Made by a program: the position numbers and the translations under genes. DNA of 64,000 bases. Origin: Mycobacterium marinum. Lineage in GTDB: Bacteria > Actinomycetota > Actinomycetes > Mycobacteriales > Mycobacteriaceae. The notes beneath the pieces are model-generated. The model was given only the letters and a program-made list of their open reading frames with translations. It did not search any database and was not told the origin of the DNA. Position 1 is the stretch's first letter, and each line of letters opens with the position of its first letter. Shown one piece after another: positions 46,377-53,896 of the stretch. The stretch covers positions 3,100,001 to 3,164,000 of the forward strand of contig NZ_CP024190.1 in NCBI RefSeq assembly GCF_003391395.1, written 5' to 3'.

Positions 46377-47755
46377 CGGCCGCCCCGCTCCGGGTCGGAA
46401 TCATCCTGACCGTCCTCGGCAGCGGCCAGCTCGGTGAGCTCCAGCAGGTCGATCCGGCGACCATCCATCTGTACGACGGTGGCGCGCCAGCGTACCGATT
46501 GATCGGGCACCCGGTCTTCGTCCAGCGCCGGAAGTTCGACCGTTTCGCCGGCCACCGGAATATGTCCGAGCTGGCGCAGCACCAGGCCGCCGATCGTTTC
46601 GTAGGGTCCCTCCGGGGCCTGATAGCCGATGGCGATGGCCACCTCGTCGATGCGAAGCAGCCCCGATACCCGCCATCCGTTGCCGGCCGCCACCACGTCC
46701 GGCGTCGCGTCATCGTGTTCATCTCGGACATCGCCCACGATCTCTTCGACCAGGTCCTCGACGGTGACCATGCCCGCGGTGCCACCGTATTCATCCACCA
46801 CCATGGCGGTCTGCAGCGAATTGGCCCTGATCTGGGCCATCAGCGCATCGCCGTCCAACGTCGAGGGCACCACCGGAACCGGCTTGGCGATGCTGCTCAG
46901 CAACGTGTGCGCGCGGTTGGCGGCCGGAACCTGGAACACCTGTTTGACGTGGACGATGCCGAAGGTCTCGTCCAGATCTCCCTGGACAACCGGGAATCGC
47001 GAGTATCCCGACGCAGCCACCGCGGCGACCAGGTCGGCGATGGTGTCATCGGTCTGCAACGCCACGACTTTTGAGCGCGGCGTCATCAGCTCCTCGGCGG
47101 TCAGGGTCCCGAACTGCAGCGACCTGCGCATCAGCGACGCGGTGACATCATCGAGTGAGCCGCTTCGGGCGGAGCTGCGCACCAACGACACCAGCTCCTG
47201 CGGGGTACGGGCGGAGCGCAGCTCCTCGGCCGGCTCGATGCCGAGCTGGCGCACGATCCAGTTCGCGGCGCCGTTGGTCAGTCGGATCGCCGGGGTGAGG
47301 AGCACCGAAAACAGCCACTGGGGAAGGACCACCGCTCGAGCGGTCGGCAGGGGACGGGCCACCGCAAGATATTTGGGGACCAGCTCGCCAAACACCATCG
47401 ATACCGACGTCACGACCACCAGCGCCAAGAACACCGTGATGGCGTCCGACATTTGGTCGGATATTCCGATTGCGGTCAGCGCCGGATGCGGCAACGCGTC
47501 GACCAGGGGTTCGGTCAGATAGCCAGTGGCCAGGGTGGTGATGGAGATGCCCAGTTGCGCACCCGAGAGGTGGAACGACAGCCGGTGCTGGGCGCGCCGG
47601 ATGAAGCGGTCACGGCTGTCTCCGCCGCGGGCGTTGGCTTCGACGGTGCTGCGGTCCAGCGCGGTCAGCGAGAATTCGGCGCCGACGAAAACCGCGGTAC
47701 CTAGGGTGAGCACCAGGATGGCCACGATGCTCACGGTGGTGGCGGTGAACATCAT
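46373..47755 (-). CDS. CNNM/CorC-type DUF21-CBS membrane protein (Rv1842c orthologue)
   Basis: A 460-residue protein with an N-terminal DUF21 domain (residues ~1-190, VSIVAILVLTLGTAVFVGAEFSL...), a CBS pair (~215-340, with VDEYGGTAGMVTVEDLVEEIVG), and a C-terminal CorC_HlyC/TerC-like domain (~355-440). The order is that of bacterial CorC/CNNM Mg2+ transport proteins. ATG 47755 or the next ATG 47752 could be the start. It precedes the Rv1841c orthologue in a two-gene operon. With the M-box/mgtC group at the left of the window it is a second possible magnesium-related locus. Confidence 0.88.
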   Translation of the reverse strand: MMFTATTVSIVAILVLTLGTAVFVGAEFSLTALDRSTVEANARGGDSRDRFIRRAQHRLSFHLSGAQLGISITTLATGYLTEPLVDALPHPALTAIGISDQMSDAITVFLALVVVTSVSMVFGELVPKYLAVARPLPTARAVVLPQWLFSVLLTPAIRLTNGAANWIVRQLGIEPAEELRSARTPQELVSLVRSSARSGSLDDVTASLMRRSLQFGTLTAEELMTPRSKVVALQTDDTIADLVAAVAASGYSRFPVVQGDLDETFGIVHVKQVFQVPAANRAHTLLSSIAKPVPVVPSTLDGDALMAQIRANSLQTAMVVDEYGGTAGMVTVEDLVEEIVGDVRDEHDDATPDVVAAGNGWRVSGLLRIDEVAIAIGYQAPEGPYETIGGLVLRQLGHIPVAGETVELPALDEDRVPDQSVRWRATVVQMDGRRIDLLELTELAAAEDGQDDSDPERGGR

Positions 47756-47949
47756 GTGCGGCTCAGTGGCGCGGCCGCAGCGCCCGGCGCGGATGCGGGG
47801 GACCGCCCGCCCTGGAAGCCAGCGGCCTCGGCGGGTGCCTGCGGCACGTCATCCCTTTCGCTAGATCCCGCGGTAGGGCATCGCAGGATTGAAGTCCATA
47901 TGGTAACGAAACCATCCCGCACAGATCAGCCCTCGCCGTGTGGCGCTGC

Positions 47950-49386
47950 TCACCAGCCGGCGGGTAGGGGATGCCCCTCGGCAAAGCCGGCCGCTGACTG
48001 CACGCCGATGACCACCTGTTCATGAAGTTCGGCCAGATTCGACGCGCCGACGTAGGTGCAAGTGCTGCGCACGCCGGATGTGATGTGGTCGATCAAGTCC
48101 TCCACTCCGCCGCGATCGGGGTCGAGCCCCATCCGCGACGTCGAAATGCCTTCCTCGAACAGCGACTTTCGGGCCCGATCGAACGCGCTGTCGGTGGTGG
48201 TCCGAGCGACTACCGCACGCTTGGAAGCCATGCCGTAGCTCTCCTTGTAGGGCTGGTCTTCGCGGTCGCGCATCAGGTCGCCGGGGGACTCATAGGTGCC
48301 CGCGAACCAGGATCCGATCATCACGTTGGACGCGCCTGCTGCCAGCGCCAGTGCGACATCGCGAGGATGACGGATCCCGCCGTCGGCCCATACGTGCCCG
48401 CCAAGCTCCCTTGCCGCAGCGGAGCATTCGAGCACGGCGGAAAACTGCGGCCGCCCGACACCGGTCATCATCCGGGTCGTGCACATGGCGCCGGGACCAA
48501 CGCCCACCTTGACGATGTCGGCACCGGCGCCCAGAAGGTCCCGCGTGCCCTCGGCCGACACCACGTTGCCCGCCGCCAACGGAAGGCCCAGATCCAGCGA
48601 TGCGACCGCACTGATCGCGTCCAGTGTCTTGACCTGGTGCCCGTGGGCGGTGTCGATGACCAGCAGGTCCACCCCTGACTCGGCCAGGGCGCCCGCTTTG
48701 GCGGCCACGTCGCCATTGATACCGACGGCCGCCGCGATGCGCAGCCGGCCGGCCGCGTCGGTGGCCGGCGTGTAGATCCCGGCGCGGATCGCCCCGGTCC
48801 GGCTCAGCACGCCGGCTAGCGTGCCATCGGGCCGGGTCAGCACCGCGACCTCGATGGGCGAGTGCTCTAGCAGGTCGAAGACCTTTCGCGGCTCGGTGCC
48901 CACCGGAGCGCTGACAAAGTCCAGGGCCGCGATATCGCGCACCCTGGAGAAGCGGTCCACGCCCACGCAGGACGCTTCGGTCACCAAGCCGATTGGGCGG
49001 CCCTCGGAGACCACAACGGCGACCCCATGGGCACGTTTGTGGATCAACGCGATCGCATCGGATACCGAATCCTCGGGCGCCAGCGTCACCGGTGTGTCTA
49101 GCACCAGGTCGCGGCTCTTGATGAACTCCACGGTTTGGTGCACCGCCGGGATGGGCAGATCCTGCGGCAGAACCACGATCCCACCGCGGCGGGCCACGGT
49201 CTCGGCCATCCGCCGCCCGGCCACCGCGGTCATGTTGGCCACCACCACGGGAATGGTGGTACCCGAACCGTCGGCGGTCGACAGATCCACGTCGAACCGG
49301 GACGCCACCAGGGAGCGATTCGGCATGATGAATACGTCGTTGTACGTCAGGTCGTACCCGGGCCGATGCCCGTCCAAGAACCTCAT
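47950..49386 (-). CDS. guaB1: GuaB1: IMPDH-like protein, probably a GMP reductase
   Basis: A 478-residue TIM-barrel protein of the IMPDH/GMPR family with a CBS pair inserted near residues 90-205. The active-site loop is GVGPGAMCTTRMMTG, with the catalytic cysteine near residue 300, and DTAHGH and GGIRHPRDVALALAAGA bind the nucleotide phosphate. GuaB1 is not the essential IMP dehydrogenase (GuaB2); studies in mycobacteria show that it acts as a CBS-containing GMP reductase in purine salvage. ATG 49386 gives the right length; an upstream extension to 49563 has no ribosome site. It lies 31 bp after gnd1 on the same strand. Confidence 0.92.
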   Translation of the reverse strand: MRFLDGHRPGYDLTYNDVFIMPNRSLVASRFDVDLSTADGSGTTIPVVVANMTAVAGRRMAETVARRGGIVVLPQDLPIPAVHQTVEFIKSRDLVLDTPVTLAPEDSVSDAIALIHKRAHGVAVVVSEGRPIGLVTEASCVGVDRFSRVRDIAALDFVSAPVGTEPRKVFDLLEHSPIEVAVLTRPDGTLAGVLSRTGAIRAGIYTPATDAAGRLRIAAAVGINGDVAAKAGALAESGVDLLVIDTAHGHQVKTLDAISAVASLDLGLPLAAGNVVSAEGTRDLLGAGADIVKVGVGPGAMCTTRMMTGVGRPQFSAVLECSAAARELGGHVWADGGIRHPRDVALALAAGASNVMIGSWFAGTYESPGDLMRDREDQPYKESYGMASKRAVVARTTTDSAFDRARKSLFEEGISTSRMGLDPDRGGVEDLIDHITSGVRSTCTYVGASNLAELHEQVVIGVQSAAGFAEGHPLPAGW

Positions 49387-49417
49387 GGTTGCCCTTCGCT
49401 GAGCCGTTCTCGCCGGG

Positions 49418-50869
49418 CTAGGCCGGCACCTCGCTGCGATCTGCGCTCCACAGCGTGTGAAACTTGCCCGCCGCGTCGATCCGGCCGTAGGTGTGCGCGC
49501 CGAAGAAGTCGCGCTGGGCCTGGGTGAGTGCGGCGGGTAACCGTTCGGTGCGCAGCGCGTCATAGTAGGCGAGGGCCGACGAGAACCCGGGGGTCGGTAT
49601 ACCCAATTGAGCCGCCGTGGACACCACGCGGCGCCAGCTGTCGACGGCCGATTCGATGGCGCTGCGGAAATAGGGCGCGACCAGCAAGCTGGCTAGGGCC
49701 GGCTCCGCGTCGAACGCCTCTTTGATCCGGTTGAGGAACTTGGCCCGAATGATGCAGCCGCCACGCCAAATGGTGGCCAAGTCGCCCGGAGTGATGTCCC
49801 AGCCAAATTCGGCACTGCCGGCCTGGATCTGGTTGAACCCCTGCGCGTAGGCCACGATCTTCGAGGCATACAGGGCCCGCCGGACGTTCTCGGTGAAGGT
49901 GTCCGGATCGGCGGGCTTGTCGCCCAGCCGCCCCGAAGGCAGCCCAACCGCGGCCGCGCGCTGCTGCACCGACCCCGACAGCGCTCGCGCGAAGACGGCT
50001 TCGGCGATGCCGGTCACCGGCACCCCGAGGTCGAGGGCGGATTTCACGGTCCAGCGACCGGTGCCCTTCTGCTCGGCCTGGTCCAGAATGACGTCGACGA
50101 GGGGTTTTCCGGTCTTCGCATCCGTTTGGCGCAGCACCTCGGCAGTGATTTCCACCAGATAGCTGTCCAGATCGCCCTTGTTCCACTCGCTGAACACGTC
50201 GGCGATCTGCGGGGCGCTCATCCCCAGCCCGTCACGGAGCAGCTGGTAAGCCTCGCCGATGAGCTGCATGTCGGAGTACTCGATGCCGTTGTGCACCATC
50301 TTCACGAAATGCCCCGACCCGTCCGGCCCGATGTGAGTGCAGCACGGAACGCCGTCGACGTGTGCCGAGATCTCCTCCAGCAGCGGGCCCAGCGAGGTGT
50401 ACGACTCGGCGGGGCCGCCGGGCATGATCGATGGCCCGTTGAGCGCGCCCTCCTCGCCGCCGGAGATCCCCGCGCCGACGAAATGCAGTCCGCGCTCACG
50501 CACCGCCTTCTCACGGCGAATGGTGTCGGTGTAGAGCGCATTGCCGCCATCGATGATGATGTCGCCGGGCTCCATGGCATCTGCGAGTTCGTTGATCACG
50601 GCATCGGTGGGCTCGCCCGCCTTGACCATGATCAGCACCCGGCGCGGCGTCTCGAGCGCGGCGAGGAACTCGCTGATCGTCTCGCTGCGGACGAACTTGC
50701 CTTCAGCTCCATGCTCTTTGAGCAACGCGTCGGTCTTGGCGATCGAGCGGTTGTGCAAGGCCACCGTGTAGCCATGTCGGGCAAAGTTGCGGGCGATGTT
50801 CGAACCCATCACGGCCAGGCCGGTAACACCGATCTGGGCGGTAGCGGTGCTCGATTCCGACGAACTCAT
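49418..50869 (-). CDS. gnd1: 6-phosphogluconate dehydrogenase
   Basis: A 483-residue 6-phosphogluconate dehydrogenase of the long (E. coli-type) class. The NADP+ site is GVTGLAVMGSNIARNFARHG near residue 14, the substrate/catalytic block GAGISGGEEGALNGPSIMPGG near 128, and the catalytic lysine lies in HFVKMVHNGIEYSDMQ near 185. It makes ribulose-5-phosphate and NADPH in the pentose phosphate pathway. The start is ATG 50869. It lies upstream of guaB1 on the same strand, linking pentose phosphate and purine metabolism. Confidence 0.95.
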   Translation of the reverse strand: MSSSESSTATAQIGVTGLAVMGSNIARNFARHGYTVALHNRSIAKTDALLKEHGAEGKFVRSETISEFLAALETPRRVLIMVKAGEPTDAVINELADAMEPGDIIIDGGNALYTDTIRREKAVRERGLHFVGAGISGGEEGALNGPSIMPGGPAESYTSLGPLLEEISAHVDGVPCCTHIGPDGSGHFVKMVHNGIEYSDMQLIGEAYQLLRDGLGMSAPQIADVFSEWNKGDLDSYLVEITAEVLRQTDAKTGKPLVDVILDQAEQKGTGRWTVKSALDLGVPVTGIAEAVFARALSGSVQQRAAAVGLPSGRLGDKPADPDTFTENVRRALYASKIVAYAQGFNQIQAGSAEFGWDITPGDLATIWRGGCIIRAKFLNRIKEAFDAEPALASLLVAPYFRSAIESAVDSWRRVVSTAAQLGIPTPGFSSALAYYDALRTERLPAALTQAQRDFFGAHTYGRIDAAGKFHTLWSADRSEVPA

Positions 50870-50978
50870 ATCTTGCCTTTCGGTGAGGCCACTCAGATTA
50901 GAGAACTCATGCCAAAGCTTTTCCGAACGCTAGTCCGACCCACTGTGGCATAGAAACTCCGAGGCGTGTCGCGGCGCG

Positions 50979-51929
50979 TCAGAGGTCGAACAACCGCTGC
51001 AATTCCGTGAGCCACGGTACGGCCAGCGCCACGGTGGGGACCACCAGCACCACCGCAGCGGCCGCGTAGGCGGCCGCGGCCAGCGCCAGGCTGTTGCCTC
51101 GCCCCGACAACCGCTGCACCCGCACCAGCGTGCTGGGACCGCCCGCGGCTAGGGCGCCCAACGGTGCCCGCCCGGACGCGCAGGCGACCAGGGCCCGAGC
51201 CAGTGGGGTTCGTCCCGCGGCGCGCACTGCCGCGTCGTCGGCCAACAGTTCAACCAGTAGCTGCGCCGCGCGCAATGCGTTGGCGCTGCGAACCAGCCGC
51301 GGAAAGGCCTCGTGGAAGGCGGTGAACGCCTCCAGAACAAGGTCATGGCGGGCCCGTAGATGAGCCCGTTCGTGGGTAAGTATTGCCGCGACTTCTTTGT
51401 CGCTGAGCGTGGTGAGCGCCCCCTCGCTGACCACCACCCGGCTACGTACCCCGGGCAGGCAGTAGGCGAGTGGTTGCGCGACGTGTAAGACGCGCAGATC
51501 GCGAGTCCGCGCGCAAGGCTGGGCCAAGGTCGCTTCGTGCCCCACTCCGACCAGGTCGACGACCATGCGGTGACGGGCCCGCCGTCGCCGGGTGGCGATG
51601 GCAACACGCACCACCGCGACCACCAGCCGTACCCCCACGAGGACGGTGAGCGCGAAGACGGAAACGTAGGCCGCCCACAGCGGCCAACCGAGCCGGCCTT
51701 CGGCGTCGATGATGCCGGCCGTGGGCCGCCCGTCGGGACCGGGCATGAGCAATCGGGTCGCAATCGCGATTCCGGCGCTGAAGGCGGAAAGTACGGCGGC
51801 CAGGGAGATCGCTTGCCAGAGCACCATTGCGGCGCGAGGTGCGCGCAACGGCCACGTGGCGCGTGCCAGCAAGGCCGGTGTCGGGCCGGCCAGCAGCACC
51901 GCGAGGATGGTGAAGGCCAGCGCGGACAC
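50979..51929 (-). CDS. BlaR-type M56-family membrane metallopeptidase (Rv1845c orthologue)
   Basis: A 316-residue membrane protein. The M56 peptidase zinc motif HERAH lies in ILTHERAHLRARHDL near residue 190, with hydrophobic helices near 1-25, 35-60, 85-110 and 280-305. Unlike BlaR1 it has no penicillin-binding sensor domain. In M. tuberculosis this gene is transcribed with blaI, and the protease is thought to inactivate BlaI when the wall or respiration is disturbed. GTG 51929 follows the blaI stop by 14 bases. The signal it senses is not defined. Confidence 0.88.
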   Translation of the reverse strand: MSALAFTILAVLLAGPTPALLARATWPLRAPRAAMVLWQAISLAAVLSAFSAGIAIATRLLMPGPDGRPTAGIIDAEGRLGWPLWAAYVSVFALTVLVGVRLVVAVVRVAIATRRRRARHRMVVDLVGVGHEATLAQPCARTRDLRVLHVAQPLAYCLPGVRSRVVVSEGALTTLSDKEVAAILTHERAHLRARHDLVLEAFTAFHEAFPRLVRSANALRAAQLLVELLADDAAVRAAGRTPLARALVACASGRAPLGALAAGGPSTLVRVQRLSGRGNSLALAAAAYAAAAVVLVVPTVALAVPWLTELQRLFDL

Positions 51930-51943
51930 GCTGCTAGTCTCCC

Positions 51944-52360
51944 TCAGCTGTCCACCGGAGCGCCAGCAGATGGCGGAATGCGATGACTTGCTTCCAATTC
52001 GGCGAGCGCTCGGCGAAGCGCGTCCGCCTCGTCGGCTCCGACACGCTCGACGAAGTGCACCAGCGCGGCCTGCCGGCCACCCGAGTCCTCGGCTTGGGCC
52101 AGCGCATCCACCATCAGCCCGGCGACCAGCTCGTCACGCCCGTGCACCGGTGCATACCGATGCGCCCGGTCGTCGCGGATCTGAGAAACCAGGTTCTTTT
52201 TGGCCAACCGCTGCAGCACCGTCATCACGGTTGTGTAGGCGAGGTCTCGCCGCGCCGAGAGCGCTTGGTGGACCTGTCGAACTGTCTGGGGTTCGGGGGT
52301 GGACCACAGGTGATCCATGACCGCGCGTTCCAGATCCCCCAGGCGCGTCAGCTTGGCCAT
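51944..52360 (-). CDS. blaI: BlaI-family winged-helix repressor
   Basis: A 138-residue repressor, the exact length of M. tuberculosis BlaI (Rv1846c). The N-terminal winged helix includes LGDLERAVMDHLW, TVRQVHQALS and LAYTTVMTVLQRLAKKNLV, and the C-terminal helices dimerise. BlaI represses blaC, its own operon and the ATP synthase operon in M. tuberculosis and leaves the DNA on beta-lactam exposure. ATG 52360 begins the conserved MAKLTRLGDLE. A 19-bp imperfect inverted repeat that could be its operator lies 53 bp upstream (52413-52431). Confidence 0.93.
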   Translation of the reverse strand: MAKLTRLGDLERAVMDHLWSTPEPQTVRQVHQALSARRDLAYTTVMTVLQRLAKKNLVSQIRDDRAHRYAPVHGRDELVAGLMVDALAQAEDSGGRQAALVHFVERVGADEADALRRALAELEASHRIPPSAGAPVDS

Positions 52361-52412
52361 AGTTCGTTTAGCTCCATCGGCTCCATCAGCTTTGAATCCA
52401 GAGTACTCCGGC

Positions 52413-52431
52413 TTACTACCGGCTGTCGTAA
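52413..52431 (-). promoter_or_regulatory. Candidate BlaI operator
   Basis: TTACTAC (52413-52419) and GTCGTAA (52425-52431) form an inverted repeat with a 5-base spacer and one mismatch. It resembles the ACTAC/GTAGT half-sites recognised by mycobacterial BlaI and lies just upstream of blaI, consistent with autorepression. Confidence 0.5.
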
Positions 52432-52558
52432 CCAACGGCGATTAGTTCCGGGCAAATCCGGAGACATCCGCGGTCCGAGCAATCGGGAGACAGCCGACCC
52501 AGGACAGGTACCCGGGATGCGTAGGGACGACACGTCGACAATGTTACGCAGTCGATGC

Positions 52559-52588
52559 TTGCAAAATTAGGGCAGCCTTGCCTATTGT
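52559..52588 (+). promoter_or_regulatory. Iron-regulated sRNA promoter with IdeR box
   Basis: A -35 element TTGCAA (52559-52564) and a -10 element TATTGT (52583-52588) are 18 bases apart. Between and over them lies TTAGGGCAGCCTTGCCTAT (52567-52585), which matches the 19-bp IdeR consensus TTAGGTTAGSCTAACCTAA at 14 positions. IdeR-iron bound here would block the polymerase, so transcription should rise in iron starvation. Confidence 0.75.
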
Positions 52589-52593
52589 AGTTC

Positions 52594-52696
52594 TGGTCGA
52601 GCAACAATGACCGTGCCGGAGTCCTGAGGGCTGCAGTGACCCCCGGTCTACTCGATCGGCGAGCCCCGTGCCTAGTGCACGGGGCTCGCCCGTTTT
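52594..52696 (+). ncRNA. mrsI: Small RNA, MrsI-like (ncRv11846 position)
   Basis: A ~100-nt transcript is predicted from the promoter at 52559-52588 to an intrinsic terminator. The terminator is a perfect 14-bp stem, GGCGAGCCCCGTGC (52658-52671) with GCACGGGGCTCGCC (52677-52690), a 5-base loop, and then CGTTTT. M. tuberculosis encodes the iron-responsive sRNA MrsI at this same place between blaI (Rv1846c) and Rv1847; it represses non-essential iron-using proteins such as bacterioferritin when iron is low. Position, size, IdeR control and the terminator all agree. The base-pairing seed was not confirmed. Confidence 0.78.
52658..52696 (+). terminator. Intrinsic terminator of the MrsI-like RNA
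   Basis: A perfect 14-bp GC-rich stem (52658-52671 with 52677-52690) with loop CTAGT is followed by CGTTTT. It is the strongest canonical terminator I see in the window and would insulate the downstream thioesterase and urease genes. Confidence 0.85.
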
Positions 52697-52785
52697 GCGG
52701 CCGGAATAGCCGCGCCCGGAGCGGTCCGCAGGCGTCTGGCTGATCCGCAACGCTGGTCAGACGCCGATGGTGTAGACACAAGAAC

Positions 52786-53226
52786 GTGCCATCGTCGCCG
52801 GAGGCGGACCCCGCCGTAGCCATCCCGCCCACAGTTTCTGCACCTTTCGATGTTGAACTGGGCCTGGAGTTCACCGAACTCACCGCCGATGGCGCTCGTG
52901 CGCAGCTCGAGGTCAAGCCCAAGCACCTGCAGCCAATGGGCCTAGTCCACGGGGGTGTCTACTGCTCGATGGTCGAAAGCATGGCCAGCATGGCCGCGTT
53001 CACCTGGCTGAGCACCCGCGGCGGCGGCGGTGTGGTGGGCGTCAACAACAACACCGACTTTTTGCGTGCGATCAGCTCGGGAACCGTCTACGGCACCGCC
53101 GAGCCACTACACCGCGGCCGACGCCAGCAGCTGTGGCTGGTCGTGATCACCGACGACGCCGATCATGTGATCGCTCGCGGGCAAGTGCGGCTGCAGAATC
53201 TCGAGGCGCCGCCCATCGACGGGTGA
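52786..53226 (+). CDS. Hotdog-fold thioesterase, PaaI-like (Rv1847 orthologue)
   Basis: A 146-residue single-hotdog thioesterase. The central helix and catalytic region are QPMGLVHGGVYCSMVESMASMAA, where the HGG motif and the following glutamate are conserved in the PaaI/4HBT-type group; the last strands contain VGVNNNTDFLRAISSG and HVIARGQVRLQNLE. It probably hydrolyses an acyl- or aryl-CoA. The start is taken as GTG 52786. It lies 59 bp upstream of ureA on the same strand, as in M. tuberculosis, but no functional tie to urease is known. Confidence 0.88.
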   Translation: MPSSPEADPAVAIPPTVSAPFDVELGLEFTELTADGARAQLEVKPKHLQPMGLVHGGVYCSMVESMASMAAFTWLSTRGGGGVVGVNNNTDFLRAISSGTVYGTAEPLHRGRRQQLWLVVITDDADHVIARGQVRLQNLEAPPIDG

Positions 53227-53285
53227 CCTCGGTCACTCTCGCCTCGAAAGGCCAGAACCGTCACGGCGTGGCAGGATCCCAAAGC

Positions 53286-53588
53286 ATGCGCTTGACGCCG
53301 CACGAACAGGAGCGATTGCTGCTGTCTTACGCCGCCGAGGTGGCCCGCCGCCGACAGGCTCGCGGCTTGCGTCTCAATCACCCCGAGGCCGTAGCGCTCA
53401 TCACCGACCACGTCCTTGAAGGTGCACGCGACGGCCGCACGGTGGCCGAGCTGATGGCCAGCGGTTGTGAGGTCCTGGGTCGAGACGATGTGATGGAAGG
53501 AGTGCCCGAGATGATCGCGGACGTACAGGTTGAGGCGACCTTCCCGGACGGCACCAAATTGGTCACCGTCCATCATCCGATCCGATGA
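53286..53588 (+). CDS. ureA: Urease gamma subunit
   Basis: A 100-residue urease gamma chain with the family start MRLTPHEQERLLLSYAAEVARRR and the block LNHPEAVALITDHVLEGARDG. It is the smallest structural subunit of the urea-hydrolysing UreABC enzyme. ATG 53286 gives the exact length of the M. tuberculosis protein. Its stop overlaps the ureB start by four bases (ATGA), so the structural genes are translationally coupled. Confidence 0.96.
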   Translation: MRLTPHEQERLLLSYAAEVARRRQARGLRLNHPEAVALITDHVLEGARDGRTVAELMASGCEVLGRDDVMEGVPEMIADVQVEATFPDGTKLVTVHHPIR

Positions 53589-53896
53589 TCCCCGGTGAAA
53601 TCCACTACGGCAGAGGCGATATCGAAATTAACACGGCCGCTCAGCGCATCGAGATGCATGTCGTCAACACCGGCGACCGCCCGGTACAGGTCGGAAGTCA
53701 CGTCCATTTTCCGCAGGCCAATGCGGCGCTGTCGTTCGACCGCGCTGCCGCCCACGGCTACCGTCTCGACATTCCGGCCGCCACCGCGGTCCGCTTCGAG
53801 CCGGGCGTTGCCCACACCGTCAGCCTGGTGCCGCTGGAGGGCAGACGCGCGGTGTACGGGCTGACGCTGAATCCACCTGGAAGGTTGGACGACTGA
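53585..53896 (+). CDS. ureB: Urease beta subunit
   Basis: A 103-residue beta chain that starts MIPGEIHYGRGDIEINTAAQR and has the conserved GDRPVQVGSHVHF and RFEPG blocks. It joins UreA and UreC in the trimer-of-trimers. It overlaps ureA by four bases and ureC by one base (TGATG), which favours fixed stoichiometry. Confidence 0.96.
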   Translation: MIPGEIHYGRGDIEINTAAQRIEMHVVNTGDRPVQVGSHVHFPQANAALSFDRAAAHGYRLDIPAATAVRFEPGVAHTVSLVPLEGRRAVYGLTLNPPGRLDD

